64,000 bases of DNA from an uncultured Candidatus Melainabacteria bacterium (GTDB lineage Bacteria; Cyanobacteriota; Vampirovibrionia; Gastranaerophilales; Gastranaerophilaceae): positions 1 to 64,000 of the forward strand of contig CAKVCZ010000013.1 of assembly GCA_934726055.1 (NCBI GenBank). Reading direction: 5' to 3'. A program made the translations under genes and the position numbers. This document shows, piece by piece, positions 25,070-35,142 of this stretch (position 1 is its first letter; every line of letters begins with the position of its first letter). The notes below the pieces were generated by a model. That model searched no databases and was not told the DNA's origin. It worked only from the letters and a program-made list of their open reading frames with translations.

Positions 25070-25225
25070 AATTCCGTCTTCTTTTCTTTTTTTATTTCGT
25101 CTGTGTACAAATATATACATAACACAAACATGTTTTGTTGAAAAGATAAAAAAGCTTTTTGATAAAAAGTATTAACATCAAATTACTGTTTCTTTGAATA
25201 TTTTTGTAATATAATAATATCGATT

Positions 25226-25897
25226 ATGAAACAAAGTTCTTTATTTGATTCTATTTTACCTATTATGATAGGACCATCCAGTTCGCACACAGCAGGTGCC
25301 GTTCGTTTAGGTTTGTTAGCTAAAAATATTTTTAACAGTAGTATAAAAAATATAACATTCAAATTATATAACTCTTATGCTTTAACAGGTTTCGGACACG
25401 GTACAGACAAGGGTTTACTCGCAGGTATTTTAGGCTATGGTGTTGATGATACAAGAATTAAAAATATTTTTAATTCTAATGAAGCTAAATCTATTAATTA
25501 TTCGTTTCAATATGCAGAAGATTTTAACAGACACCCTAATTCTGTTGATTTTTTTATTGAATCCGATAATGAAAAAATGTTTATCTCAGGTAACTCCATA
25601 GGTGCCGGAAAAGTTAGAATAATTAAAATTAATGATTTCGCTGTTAAAATATCAGGAAAATATAATACGCTTATTATTAATTATAAAGATGTTATGGGTA
25701 TGATTTCCAAAGTTACAGGACTTATTCAAACAGAAAATGTAAATATCGCATCACTTGTGTGCGATAGAAAAGCTAAAGGCGAAGAAGCATCTATGTGTAT
25801 TTGCCTTGATGGAAAACTCAATTCAAATATTATTGAACAAATTAAACAAATTCCTGACGTTTATTTTGTTAAAAATGTAGAAAAATTAGAAAGTTAA
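25226..25897 (+). CDS. sdaAB: L-serine dehydratase, beta subunit
   Basis: With SdaAA this subunit forms the iron-sulfur L-serine dehydratase that releases pyruvate and ammonia from serine. The family signature MIGPSSSHTAGAVRLG is near the N-terminus. An ACT domain fills the C-terminal third (INYKDVMGMISKVTGL). At 223 aa it is the split-gene form found in Firmicutes and other anaerobes. TATAAT (25210-25215) lies only 10 nt before the ATG and there is no ribosome site, so the message may be nearly leaderless. sdaAA starts 1 nt after the stop. Confidence 0.95.
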   Translation: MKQSSLFDSILPIMIGPSSSHTAGAVRLGLLAKNIFNSSIKNITFKLYNSYALTGFGHGTDKGLLAGILGYGVDDTRIKNIFNSNEAKSINYSFQYAEDFNRHPNSVDFFIESDNEKMFISGNSIGAGKVRIIKINDFAVKISGKYNTLIINYKDVMGMISKVTGLIQTENVNIASLVCDRKAKGEEASMCICLDGKLNSNIIEQIKQIPDVYFVKNVEKLES

Positions 25898-25898
25898 T

Positions 25899-26795
25899 AT
25901 GACATACGATATTAGAACCTTCAACGATTTGATTGAAGCTTGCTCAAATGAAAATAAAACTATTTATGAAATTTTTGAACAACAAGAAGCCCATTTTCAA
26001 GAAATTTCAACAGATGAAGTCCGTCTAAAGGTAAAAAAAGCTCTTGATGCAATGAAAAATGCCATAAAAATTGGGCTAAATTCACAAGAAAAATCTATAT
26101 CGAAACAATGCGGTGATGATTGTGTAAGGCTAAAAAACAGATATAAGCAAAAATCTGCTATTTTCGGCAAGTGTTTTGAAAAAATTACAACGTATGCTCT
26201 CGCTACAAGTGAAGAAAATCTTAGAATGGGTAAAATTGTTGCTTGTCCAACAGCAGGCTCTTGTGGAATTGTTCCTTCAGTTATAATCGGAATTAGCGAA
26301 GAATACAATCTGGATGAAGAAACACAAATAAATGCTCTCATTACAGCCGGAGCAGTTGCGACAATTATATCTTACAAAATATCTTTAGCGGGTGCAGTTG
26401 GCGGATGTCAGGCAGAATGTGGAGTCGCAAGTGCAATGAGTGCAGCCGCTGTAACTCAAATGTTGGGAGGCTCTACAAAACAAATCCTAAATGCAGTAGC
26501 TCTTTGCCTTAAAAATATTATGGGTTTAACTTGTGATCCAGTTGCAGGGTTGGTTGAAATTCCATGTGTAAAAAGAAATCCATTTTTAGCTATAAATGCT
26601 ATTACAGCTTTTGAATTTGCTATATCTGATATTGAAAGTAAAATTCCGGTTGATGAAGTTGTAGATGCAATAGTTCAAGTCGGAGAATTAATGTCACCAA
26701 CGCTAAAAGAAAGTTCTCTTGCAGGGCTTGCCAAAACAAAAACCGGTATTAATATAGAAAACTATTTAAAACAAAATTATAAGGAGATGTCATGA
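25899..26795 (+). CDS. sdaAA: L-serine dehydratase, alpha subunit
   Basis: This is the catalytic subunit, carrying the oxygen-sensitive 4Fe-4S cluster. CPTAGSCGIVPSV and GGCQAECGVASAMSAAA supply cluster cysteines and the substrate site; CDPVAGLVEIPC is also typical. The 298-aa length is normal. The stop overlaps the next ATG (ATGA), coupling it to the membrane protein. The oxygen lability of the family supports an anaerobic host. Confidence 0.95.
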   Translation: MTYDIRTFNDLIEACSNENKTIYEIFEQQEAHFQEISTDEVRLKVKKALDAMKNAIKIGLNSQEKSISKQCGDDCVRLKNRYKQKSAIFGKCFEKITTYALATSEENLRMGKIVACPTAGSCGIVPSVIIGISEEYNLDEETQINALITAGAVATIISYKISLAGAVGGCQAECGVASAMSAAAVTQMLGGSTKQILNAVALCLKNIMGLTCDPVAGLVEIPCVKRNPFLAINAITAFEFAISDIESKIPVDEVVDAIVQVGELMSPTLKESSLAGLAKTKTGINIENYLKQNYKEMS

Positions 26796-27646
26796 ATTTA
26801 AACATTAAAGATTCTTTTAAAAAAGTATTTTCACTAAAATTTTTCTGGATTTATCTATTCATTTTTGCCGTTATAACAACTATTTCAAACATTTTTCAAA
26901 AAGCTGAAAATATTCCAAATTCTTCATTTATTTCCAGTTTTATATCTTGTTTTTCCTATATTTCACTCGGATACTTGTTTATCATGATTAACAAAGTTAT
27001 CAATAATGATAATGAAAATTTTGAAGAAAATTTTTGGACAAATTTTGTTGAATCAACAAAACAAGGATTTAAAGCTCTTGTAGGGATTTTTTGCAACATC
27101 TTAATCTTACTTTGTTTCGATACAATATTAATGATAGTTGCAATTGGAACTCATTTTTTTGCAACAAAAAAACTTGTAAGTCCAACCGAAATAATGAATA
27201 TCCCTGCATTTATTGCTCTAATTGCAGCTATTGCATTATTTACAATTGTTTCAATTTTGTTAATTTCTCATCTTTTGCCTGTTGCTTTTTCAGAAAAATA
27301 TTCTATAAAAGATATGTTCAACTGGGTTAAAGTTCTTAATATCTTTTTCAAAAAGGGATATACTAAAAGAACTCTAGCTATATTCGGAATTTATATATTG
27401 GCACTTATTATAATTATTGGCTTTATGTTTTCAGTAATGTTTATTTTTAATTTTGTAATATTATTCTTCGCAAAGACATTATTAGTAAACCATTATATCG
27501 CAATGGCTTTCTTGATAAATTTATCTTATGTCCTAACACCATTTTTAATAGCAATTTTAAACTTCATGCTATCAGGCGGTATTTTCAGAATGTTTGCTAA
27601 CGTATATAAAGAAAGCTTGAATAATATAGAAATACAAAATGCATAA
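26792..27646 (+). CDS. integral membrane protein of unknown function
   Basis: The 284-aa protein has about six hydrophobic helices, with Phe/Ile-rich segments around residues 15-35, 45-66, 98-125, 137-163, 200-235 and 240-275. An acidic loop (NNDNENFEENFW) follows the second helix. The pattern resembles DUF4013-type membrane proteins, but I cannot assign it firmly. Translational coupling to sdaAA could point to serine uptake or simply to a shared promoter. Confidence 0.7.
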   Translation: MNLNIKDSFKKVFSLKFFWIYLFIFAVITTISNIFQKAENIPNSSFISSFISCFSYISLGYLFIMINKVINNDNENFEENFWTNFVESTKQGFKALVGIFCNILILLCFDTILMIVAIGTHFFATKKLVSPTEIMNIPAFIALIAAIALFTIVSILLISHLLPVAFSEKYSIKDMFNWVKVLNIFFKKGYTKRTLAIFGIYILALIIIIGFMFSVMFIFNFVILFFAKTLLVNHYIAMAFLINLSYVLTPFLIAILNFMLSGGIFRMFANVYKESLNNIEIQNA

Positions 27647-27657
27647 TAAAAAATAAT

Positions 27658-28431
27658 TTATTCTAAAATATTTTTACCGTCATGATACATATTAGAACGT
27701 TTTTCTCTAATATCACAAATTTCATGACGGTAATCATTTTTAATTAAATCTCCAACAGATGCATACAATTTTAAAATAGCATCTTGTATATTTTGGTAAT
27801 TCATATTAACCATATCATCTGCCATTTCATCGCTGGAAAGAGCTAACCTTGTCATATCCCTAAATCCGCTTGATGCAAGTTTCAGGGCAAGTGAGTTTGA
27901 TTCTACTGATTTAAAAAGAGCCTGAGATAGTACCATTGGCATATGGGAAATTAATGCAACTGCCTCATCATGTTCTTTTGGAGATGCATAAATTATTTTA
28001 GCACCCATTTGCTCTATAACCTTTTTTAAATTTTCAGGACATTGTTTTTTGCAAACAACCCATTTTGCACCCACAAATAAGTCTTTAAATGAATTTTCAA
28101 AACCTGTTTTTTCAGTACCTGCCATTGGATGAGTAGGAATAAAATTAAATTTGTATTCTTTTTGACATACAAATTCTTTTAAAGAACAAACATCCGCAAC
28201 CACATTATCTTCATCCAATATATCATTTAATTTATCCAAAACAGATATCGTTTTATTCATGTGTGTTGCAACAAATACAATATCGCAATCTTTTAATATA
28301 TTCATATCATCTGTTATATTTGGCTCGATTCCTTTTTGAGATACTGAAATACCCACAACATCATGAATATCTTTTAATGCCTTGAATATAGAGCCGCCAA
28401 TCAAACCTAAACCAATAACACCAATTTTCAT
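27658..28431 (-). CDS. tyrA: prephenate dehydrogenase
   Basis: TyrA converts prephenate to 4-hydroxyphenylpyruvate for tyrosine synthesis; some homologues use arogenate. The NAD(P)-binding motif GLGLIGGS, the catalytic His in PTHPMAGTEKTGF and the SHMPMVLSQAL block are present. At 257 aa it lacks the C-terminal ACT regulatory domain of many bacterial forms. It is the last gene after proB-proA, 2 nt from proA. Confidence 0.88.
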   Translation of the reverse strand: MKIGVIGLGLIGGSIFKALKDIHDVVGISVSQKGIEPNITDDMNILKDCDIVFVATHMNKTISVLDKLNDILDEDNVVADVCSLKEFVCQKEYKFNFIPTHPMAGTEKTGFENSFKDLFVGAKWVVCKKQCPENLKKVIEQMGAKIIYASPKEHDEAVALISHMPMVLSQALFKSVESNSLALKLASSGFRDMTRLALSSDEMADDMVNMNYQNIQDAILKLYASVGDLIKNDYRHEICDIREKRSNMYHDGKNILE

Positions 28432-28433
28432 AT

Positions 28434-29666
28434 TTATAAATCCTTATGATTAAAAGTTTTTACACCATCAACATAATCTTTTACAGTTTGTCCTGAACCT
28501 ATCAATTTATATTTATATATTGTTAATCCCTCCAAGCCGACAGGGCCTCTTGCATGTGTTTTATTTGTAGAAATTCCAACTTCTGCACCAAAACCATATC
28601 TAAATCCATCTGCGAATCTTGTTGAAACATTTTGATACACACCGGCTGAATCAACTTTTTGCATAAATATTTTTGCATTATTATCATCCTCTGTAATAAT
28701 ACAATCTGTATGACCTGAACCATACATGTTTATATGATTTATTGCATCTTGAATACTATCAACATATTTATATGCCATCGTTTTACAACCATATTCAAAT
28801 GCCCAATTATCAGGAGTTGAAACCAATTCAATTTCTGCATTTGCTAAATTCTGCAATAATTCATCGGCTTTTACAAAGTCTTTATGGATTAATAAAGTTT
28901 CCACAGAATTGCAAGCACTTGGATATTGAGTTTTTGAATCAATAACTACATTTTTAGCAATTTCAAAATCTGCAGTTTCATCAACAAAAATATGACAAAT
29001 TCCATCAGCATGACCTAAAACAGGAATTTTTGTATTTTCTTTTATATATTTTACAAGCTTATTGCTTCCTCTTGGAATAATTAGATCCAAATATCTATCA
29101 CATGCCAGCATCTTTGCAACATCTTCATGTGAAAAAATTTGTGAAATTACATTTTTTGGAAATTCTTTTACTTTCGAAAGAGCTCCGTTTATTACGGATA
29201 ACATGGCTTTATTCGTATTTACCGCTTCTTTTCCGCCTTTTAAAATAACCGCATTTGAAGATTTTATTGCAAGAGAAGAAATTTGTGCAATTACATCAGG
29301 TCTTGCTTCAAAAATTATACCTAAAACGCCAATTGGACAGGATTCTTTATATAAAATCAAATTATTATCCAACTGTCGTTTCAAAAGAATTTTTCCAACC
29401 GGATTTTCTAATTTCACAACATCTTTTATCCCTTGGATAATATCACGCATTTTATTTTCATTTAGTTTTAACCTGTTAAAAACAGATTCAGAAACATTTT
29501 CTTTTGCCAATTCCAAATCTAATTTATTTGCCTCTAAAATTGCTTGATAATTATTTTCTAAATCTTGAGCCATTTGTAAAAGTGCTTTATTTTTTATTTC
29601 AGCAGATAATTCTGCCATTTCAAGACCGGCTTGTTTTGCATTTTTTGCAATTAATTCAAAATCCAT
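28434..29666 (-). CDS. proA: glutamate-5-semialdehyde dehydrogenase
   Basis: ProA reduces glutamyl 5-phosphate to glutamate semialdehyde, the second step of proline synthesis. The aldehyde-dehydrogenase fold shows in IFEARPDVIAQ, the catalytic cysteine block YPSACNSVETLL and GPVGLEGLTIYKY. The 410-aa length is standard. It lies 9 nt after proB. Confidence 0.96.
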   Translation of the reverse strand: MDFELIAKNAKQAGLEMAELSAEIKNKALLQMAQDLENNYQAILEANKLDLELAKENVSESVFNRLKLNENKMRDIIQGIKDVVKLENPVGKILLKRQLDNNLILYKESCPIGVLGIIFEARPDVIAQISSLAIKSSNAVILKGGKEAVNTNKAMLSVINGALSKVKEFPKNVISQIFSHEDVAKMLACDRYLDLIIPRGSNKLVKYIKENTKIPVLGHADGICHIFVDETADFEIAKNVVIDSKTQYPSACNSVETLLIHKDFVKADELLQNLANAEIELVSTPDNWAFEYGCKTMAYKYVDSIQDAINHINMYGSGHTDCIITEDDNNAKIFMQKVDSAGVYQNVSTRFADGFRYGFGAEVGISTNKTHARGPVGLEGLTIYKYKLIGSGQTVKDYVDGVKTFNHKDL

Positions 29667-29675
29667 TTATAACCT

Positions 29676-30818
29676 CTATAATGTTGTTATATTATCTCTA
29701 ATTATAATTTCATCATACGTTTTGTATCCCAAGATATCAAAAATTTTATCTGAATAACAACCCTTTATTTTACGGCACGCATCTGAACTATAATTTGTAA
29801 TACCTCTTGCAATTTCTTCACCATTTTCATTTAGGATTGAAACAACTTCACCCTTTTTAAACTCATTTTTTACATCAACAACACCAATTGGCAAAAGACT
29901 GGATTCCTTTTTTGTAATAGCATTCTCTGCACCCTTGTTTACAACAATTTTACCAATTACATTAGTGGCATATCCTATCCAACGTTTTTTACCTGATAGA
30001 CATTCATCCGTTGGCAAAAACATTGTGCCATAATCCATTCCATCAAAAATATTTTTTATAATATTTGGAATCTTACCGTTTGCAATCAAAACTTTTCCGC
30101 CAAATCTTGTAACTTGTTTTGCAGCCTCAAGTTTTGTTCGCATCCCGCCTCTGCCACCGTCAGAAACTCCTTTTGCAAGATTTATTATGTCATCATTTAT
30201 TTCTTTTACTTCTTTAATAATTTTTGCATCAACATTTGTTTTTGGATTTTTATTATACAAACCTTCAACATCAGATAAAATAATTAACAAATCTGCATCC
30301 AATTCGCTGGCAACAAGTGCAGATAACTTGTCATTATCTGAAAAACAAACTTGTGCATCTTTATATTCCGCTTCCAATTCAGATGTACCGACAGTATCAT
30401 TTTGATTAATTACCGGAACCATGCCAAGCTCTAATAATTTATTCAATGTATTTCTTAAACTTAAATATCTTTTCCTTTGAGAAAAATCATCTTCAATTAA
30501 AAGAACCTGAGCTACACCAACACCATAAGATTCAAAACCTTCTTCATATATAGACATCAGTTTTGATTGCCCAATTGCAGCACATGCCTGTTTTAAAATA
30601 GTATCATCAGATTTTTCAATACCAATTTTTTTTCTACCTAAACCAACTGCACCGGAAGTTACTAAAATAATTTCTTTTCCACCTTTTACAAGCTTTGAAA
30701 TATCTTCTATATAAGAATATAAGCGAGGCATAGAAGCCTCACCATCATCATTTCTTAAAACATTTGTTCCAAGCTTAATTACAATTCTGTTTGCTTTTAT
30801 AAAATCTGCTCTATTCAT
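29676..30818 (-). CDS. proB: glutamate 5-kinase with PUA domain
   Basis: ProB phosphorylates glutamate in the first, feedback-controlled step of proline synthesis. The amino-acid-kinase core has VIKLGTNVLR, VTSGAVGLGR, NQNDTV, LSDVEGLY and GGRGGMRTKLEAA. A C-terminal PUA domain (about residues 285-375) ends with IARGITNYSS. The 380-aa length is standard for the two-domain form. Confidence 0.96.
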   Translation of the reverse strand: MNRADFIKANRIVIKLGTNVLRNDDGEASMPRLYSYIEDISKLVKGGKEIILVTSGAVGLGRKKIGIEKSDDTILKQACAAIGQSKLMSIYEEGFESYGVGVAQVLLIEDDFSQRKRYLSLRNTLNKLLELGMVPVINQNDTVGTSELEAEYKDAQVCFSDNDKLSALVASELDADLLIILSDVEGLYNKNPKTNVDAKIIKEVKEINDDIINLAKGVSDGGRGGMRTKLEAAKQVTRFGGKVLIANGKIPNIIKNIFDGMDYGTMFLPTDECLSGKKRWIGYATNVIGKIVVNKGAENAITKKESSLLPIGVVDVKNEFKKGEVVSILNENGEEIARGITNYSSDACRKIKGCYSDKIFDILGYKTYDEIIIRDNITTL

Positions 30819-30823
30819 TTATT

Positions 30824-31285
30824 TTACTTATAGAATTTTGTTATTTCTTCAAAATATTTATCTAATGCTTTATAACCGTTATATATTTCATTAGGAATGT
30901 TTGCATACGCACTTGCAGTAATATTTTTTAATTCTTTTGCTCTTATTAACATTATTTTTTCTGCATCCGCCTGTATTTCCAAATTATCAGAGAAAGCAGA
31001 AGATTTTAAAAATTCAATTTCTTCATTAACTTTTTGAATAGTTAATCCTTCCAAAGGCATAAAATCATATTTTTTCAATAAATCATATTCGGTTAATGTA
31101 ACCGTAGCTTTTACAGCATGGAAATTATACATCCTTTTTATAACTACATAATTATCAGCAATTCTTTTATGAGAATAAGGTACATCATTCTTAGCAAGAA
31201 CAATAGTTCTTAATAAACCTGCACCAATATCTTCGTTGTAATCTATTATATTATTTGTTAAAATAGTTTCTTTCATAGATAACAC
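30824..31285 (-). CDS. hypothetical protein upstream of proB
   Basis: This is a 153-aa, mostly alpha-helical, charged protein. The GTG at 31285 is favoured because GAGGG lies 5 nt upstream; an ATG 9 nt further in would be too far from it. I recognise no domain. The middle (YDLLKKYDFMPLEGLTIQKVNEEIEFL) may form a coiled coil. It is 5 nt from proB, so the two are cotranscribed. There is no evidence that it acts in proline synthesis. Confidence 0.6.
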   Translation of the reverse strand: MLSMKETILTNNIIDYNEDIGAGLLRTIVLAKNDVPYSHKRIADNYVVIKRMYNFHAVKATVTLTEYDLLKKYDFMPLEGLTIQKVNEEIEFLKSSAFSDNLEIQADAEKIMLIRAKELKNITASAYANIPNEIYNGYKALDKYFEEITKFYK

Positions 31286-31485
31286 ATATCCCTCAATATT
31301 ATATTACCCTGCTAAAATCGATTTGTCATTAGAGTATTTATTAATGTTACGAAAATTATTTGTAACAAAATCTTAACAAAAGAAACAAAAATCTAAAGTT
31401 TGAAATTACGTATGACGATATAAAATTTGTGAGCGAAAGCAAAACAAAAAAAACTAAATAATGTGTAATGAAAGGGATATCGCGT

Positions 31486-31644
31486 ATGTTAAAAAGAATA
31501 GAAGAACCAACTTGCAATATATATAACGGTGTAGAATTCATATTAAGAGGTGCTAAAAAACGTCGTTCAATGGCAGCAGCAAGTGCAAAAATGTTGAACA
31601 ACAAAGAACAAAGATTTGAACAAAAATTGGTTGCGGTTAAATAG
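31486..31644 (+). CDS. 52-aa basic hypothetical protein
   Basis: An ATG after an AAAGGGA site (9-nt spacing) opens 52 codons ending in TAG. The sequence contains a short hydrophobic patch, the basic KKRRSMAAASAKML and a charged C-terminus (net positive). It may bind nucleic acid. I recognise no family. It lies alone between divergent units and is followed by 100 nt of leader-like sequence and a strong terminator. Confidence 0.5.
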   Translation: MLKRIEEPTCNIYNGVEFILRGAKKRRSMAAASAKMLNNKEQRFEQKLVAVK

Positions 31645-31751
31645 ATAAAACCAAAAACATACAGTTTAAATGAGATATGTGTAAGAAATAAGCTGTATGT
31701 AGATATTAAGAGATTGAGATAGTTATTAAGTAGATGAGAGTTTTATTATTA

Positions 31752-31784
31752 AAAAAGTGGACATAAAAGTCCACTTTTTATTTT
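31752..31784 (+). terminator. terminator after the 52-aa gene
   Basis: AAAAAGTGGAC pairs with GTCCACTTTTT around an ATAAAA loop, followed by T residues. The preceding 31664-31706 can form ACATACAG paired with CTGTATGT, a further hairpin in the same transcript. Confidence 0.8.
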
Positions 31785-31826
31785 TAAAAATTAATTTTTT
31801 GACTTGTTATCTTATATCAATTTATA

Positions 31827-34800
31827 TTAATCAACAGAGAAGATTTCTTTAATATCATCAATTGTAAGTGATTTTGTAATATTTCTGTCAACAGATATTA
31901 CGCTATCAACAAGATTTCTCTTGATTGATTTAAGTTTTTGAATTTTTTCTTCAACCGTATTTTTAGTAATAATTCTATATACAAACACTTTTTTCGTTTG
32001 ACCTATACGATATGCACGGTCTGTTGCCTGATCTTCAACAGCCGGATTCCACCATGGGTCATAGTGAATTACATAATCTGCACCTGTTAAATTCAAACCA
32101 GTACCACCGGCTTTTAAACTTATTAAGAATATAGGAATACTTGGAGTAGAATTAAATCTTTCAACAGCACCTTGTCTGTCTTTTGTTTTACCAGTCAAGT
32201 ATTCATAAGGAATACCCGCACGTTCTAACCAATCTTTTATTAAATCTAACATATCAACAAATTGGCTAAATAACAGAACTCTATGTCCTTCTGAAATAAT
32301 TTGTTCCAACATTCCTTTCAAATGTTCAAACTTGCCTGATTGAATATCTCCCTTGACCATATCCTTGTCATATAAACGAGGATGGCAACAAATTTGTCTT
32401 AAGCGTAGTAACGCAGAGAAGATAGACATCCTACTCTTTTCAAGACCATTTTGCTCAATAGATTTAAACAATTCTTCTTTTGTACTATCCAAAACTTCAA
32501 GATAAAAGTCTTTTTGTTCAGGAGTCATTTCACAGTATGCAATATTTTCAACCTTATCCGGTAAATCTTTTGCAACATCACGTTTCATACGACGCAAGAT
32601 GAAAGGATATATTTGCATTTTTAAACGTTTTTCAACCGTTTTATCCTGACGTTCCATAATAGGATTTACATATCTGTAATTAAACTCAGCAACATTGAAT
32701 AAAAATCCCGGCATTAAGAAATCAAATACAGACCACAGTTCTTCTAATCTGTTTTCAATCGGAGTTCCAGAAAGAGCAAGTTTGTGTTCTGCATCTAACA
32801 ATTTTACGGATTGAGCAGTCTGACTCATAGCATTTTTAATATTTTGTGATTCATCCAGAATTACATATCTGAATTTTATATTCTTCAATTCTTCAATATC
32901 ACGTCTTATTAAGGCATAACTTGTAATTACAATATCGTAATTTGGGATATCCTCAAATAAATTTTTTCTATCAACACCCGCAAGTTTTAAACAAGTTAAT
33001 TCCGGTGTAAATTTTTGGATTTCAGACTCCCAGTTAAATACAATCGATGTCGGACAAACAACCAACACAGGCATTGGACCATCAACTTCTTTTGCTTTTT
33101 GAAGCAAACTCAATGCTTGCAAAGTTTTACCAAGCCCCATATCATCAGCCAAAATTCCGTTTAGACCATATTTATACATAAACCATAGCCAACTGAAACC
33201 TTTTACTTGATATTCACGAAGCTCTGCATTTACATTCTTTGGTATAGTCAAATCTTCATCTGTTGAGAATGTAGAAATTTGTTCCCAGAATTTTTGGAAT
33301 TCTTCACTCAATACGAGCTCGAATCCTCTTGATTTTAATTCTTGTACCAAACCTGCACGATATGTTTTTACCAAAAACTTATTTTCGTCATTTCTATATG
33401 CATCAAATGAATTAAAAGATTTCATCATTGCATAAATATCTTCAGCAGGATATTCAACAAAACCTAAACTTCTTACACGACTGTATTTTTCATTATTTTG
33501 AATTGTTTCATAAATTTCATCAAAATTAATTACATCATCGCCAACTTGTCCATACAATTGAATTTCAAAACTATCTTTTGAATCTTCTGAAAAATCAATT
33601 TTTGCACACATTTTAAAAGGTTCTTCAATTAATTTAAAAAAGCTTATATCATCCTTTTCTTCAAAAACCCAACCATCACCGGCTTTGTTCATATAATAGT
33701 TATAAAAATCAATTGCATTTTCTTTTTCTAGAGCCAAATTATTTGTTTGCATAGGAACAAATTTACAAGCTAAAAGCATTTGATATGACTCAATTTCGTG
33801 TTTGATATTACGTTTAATCCAATAAACCATATCATTTTCTTTGCTTTTTACCGTTATATAAGGAGTTTTATCAGCAGTTTTTGAAAACGGTACTCTCACT
33901 CCATCATATTCAAATTCCAAAGAAGCTTTCAATGACTGATCATAATCTATTCCTAATGTAACAATCTTTTTTGGAGGCCTTTGTTCTAGGAATAACTTAC
34001 TTATAGTTTCAGAAACTTCTACATCAATTTGCTCTTGTAATTTTGGCAATTCTTCATATATAAATTTTCCGCCTTCTGCATCTTTTAAATCCGTAAATGT
34101 TGATTTTAAAAGATTTTGAGGAACAACATTCATTGATACATTTGTCGGAAAAATTACGTTTTTATAACGTCCCCACTTAATTTGTCTTGAAAAATATCTA
34201 ACTTCTTCAAACGGAACAATATCATCCTTATCAGGACGTTTCCAAAATAATTCAAGCATTATATTCCCAGTAGGAGAACTGTTTACAGATAATACCAAAC
34301 GCCATTCTTCATTTTTAAAATTAATTCTGTTCTTTGTTTTTTCATCTAAAACTTCATCAGCCATTGCCAATAGAGGAAACATTGGTGCAAATTTTGGAAT
34401 CGGAATATCATACCAACCTGCTTTTTTGTCCTGACGTGCTGTTTTAAGTATTTGTTTAAAAATTTCAACTTCTACTAATTGAGAATTATTTAAAATAAAC
34501 GTTGAATCATTTTTTTGAGCTTCAATTAAACCCAACAAAATTGGCTCTATTGCTCGCACAACTTTTCCTGTCGCTCTTGACATTACAAGAATTGAAAAGA
34601 AATTTGGTTTTCTTTTTGGATTAAAATGGAAAATGTAATTGCCCTTTGGCGGTTCTTTCATTTCTACATTTTCATCGCTGTAATCTGCTTCTATGTTGTA
34701 TTTTGTTTCAAGCCAATCTTCATAAGCATGTTCGTTTATTGCTTTAATTGCAACTGCAACAGCATGCTTGCACCATTCTTCCTTTAACGGACAATTACAA

Positions 34801-35003
34801 CGTGCCTCAACTTTATTTTTTTTAAAAATTAAATCTGTATTATAAGAATCTTGAAAACTGCCCTTAACCTTACCCATATAGAAATTTTTGTTAGGATAAG
34901 ATTCAAGTATCATATCTTTTGTATAATACTCATAGCCGCGACGCCAACTACCGGCACTTGCATTCTCTTTTAAAAATTTAAAATTAAATTCAGGATTGCT
35001 CAT
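31827..35003 (-). CDS. SWIM zinc-finger SNF2 helicase
   Basis: The 1058-aa protein has a SWIM zinc finger at Cys69, Cys71, Cys78 and His80, then a long middle region, then a SNF2 ATPase in the last 480 residues. Helicase motifs seen are ADDMGLGKTLQAL (I), LDESQNIKN (II, DESQ), SGTPIENRLEELW (III) and QATDRAYRIGQ (VI). RapA/HepA-like members remodel nucleoprotein complexes or stalled RNA polymerase. It has a paralogue at 52777-55752. The neighbours are housekeeping genes, so a defence role is not suggested. Confidence 0.88.
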   Translation of the reverse strand: MSNPEFNFKFLKENASAGSWRRGYEYYTKDMILESYPNKNFYMGKVKGSFQDSYNTDLIFKKNKVEARCNCPLKEEWCKHAVAVAIKAINEHAYEDWLETKYNIEADYSDENVEMKEPPKGNYIFHFNPKRKPNFFSILVMSRATGKVVRAIEPILLGLIEAQKNDSTFILNNSQLVEVEIFKQILKTARQDKKAGWYDIPIPKFAPMFPLLAMADEVLDEKTKNRINFKNEEWRLVLSVNSSPTGNIMLELFWKRPDKDDIVPFEEVRYFSRQIKWGRYKNVIFPTNVSMNVVPQNLLKSTFTDLKDAEGGKFIYEELPKLQEQIDVEVSETISKLFLEQRPPKKIVTLGIDYDQSLKASLEFEYDGVRVPFSKTADKTPYITVKSKENDMVYWIKRNIKHEIESYQMLLACKFVPMQTNNLALEKENAIDFYNYYMNKAGDGWVFEEKDDISFFKLIEEPFKMCAKIDFSEDSKDSFEIQLYGQVGDDVINFDEIYETIQNNEKYSRVRSLGFVEYPAEDIYAMMKSFNSFDAYRNDENKFLVKTYRAGLVQELKSRGFELVLSEEFQKFWEQISTFSTDEDLTIPKNVNAELREYQVKGFSWLWFMYKYGLNGILADDMGLGKTLQALSLLQKAKEVDGPMPVLVVCPTSIVFNWESEIQKFTPELTCLKLAGVDRKNLFEDIPNYDIVITSYALIRRDIEELKNIKFRYVILDESQNIKNAMSQTAQSVKLLDAEHKLALSGTPIENRLEELWSVFDFLMPGFLFNVAEFNYRYVNPIMERQDKTVEKRLKMQIYPFILRRMKRDVAKDLPDKVENIAYCEMTPEQKDFYLEVLDSTKEELFKSIEQNGLEKSRMSIFSALLRLRQICCHPRLYDKDMVKGDIQSGKFEHLKGMLEQIISEGHRVLLFSQFVDMLDLIKDWLERAGIPYEYLTGKTKDRQGAVERFNSTPSIPIFLISLKAGGTGLNLTGADYVIHYDPWWNPAVEDQATDRAYRIGQTKKVFVYRIITKNTVEEKIQKLKSIKRNLVDSVISVDRNITKSLTIDDIKEIFSVD

Positions 35004-35142
35004 TAATTATGAGATACCACTTTCTTTGCTTACTTAGGAGTGTAACAACGGTTTAAAGTATATTTCAATACTAATACTCTTAAGATGACCGTAATTAAAT
35101 TATTACACGAAAATTTTTAAATGCAAGATATTTTATAAATTT

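Noticed and set aside
29062..29547. Long plus-strand frame opposite proA
   Set aside because: It is a mirror of the well-supported proA gene, with no ribosome site or family likeness.
31827..35003. SNF2 helicase plus methyltransferase as a DISARM-like defence system
   Set aside because: The nearby methyltransferase is a small O-methyltransferase, not a DNA methylase, and no drmA/drmB-like or nuclease gene is present. Neighbours are chaperones.
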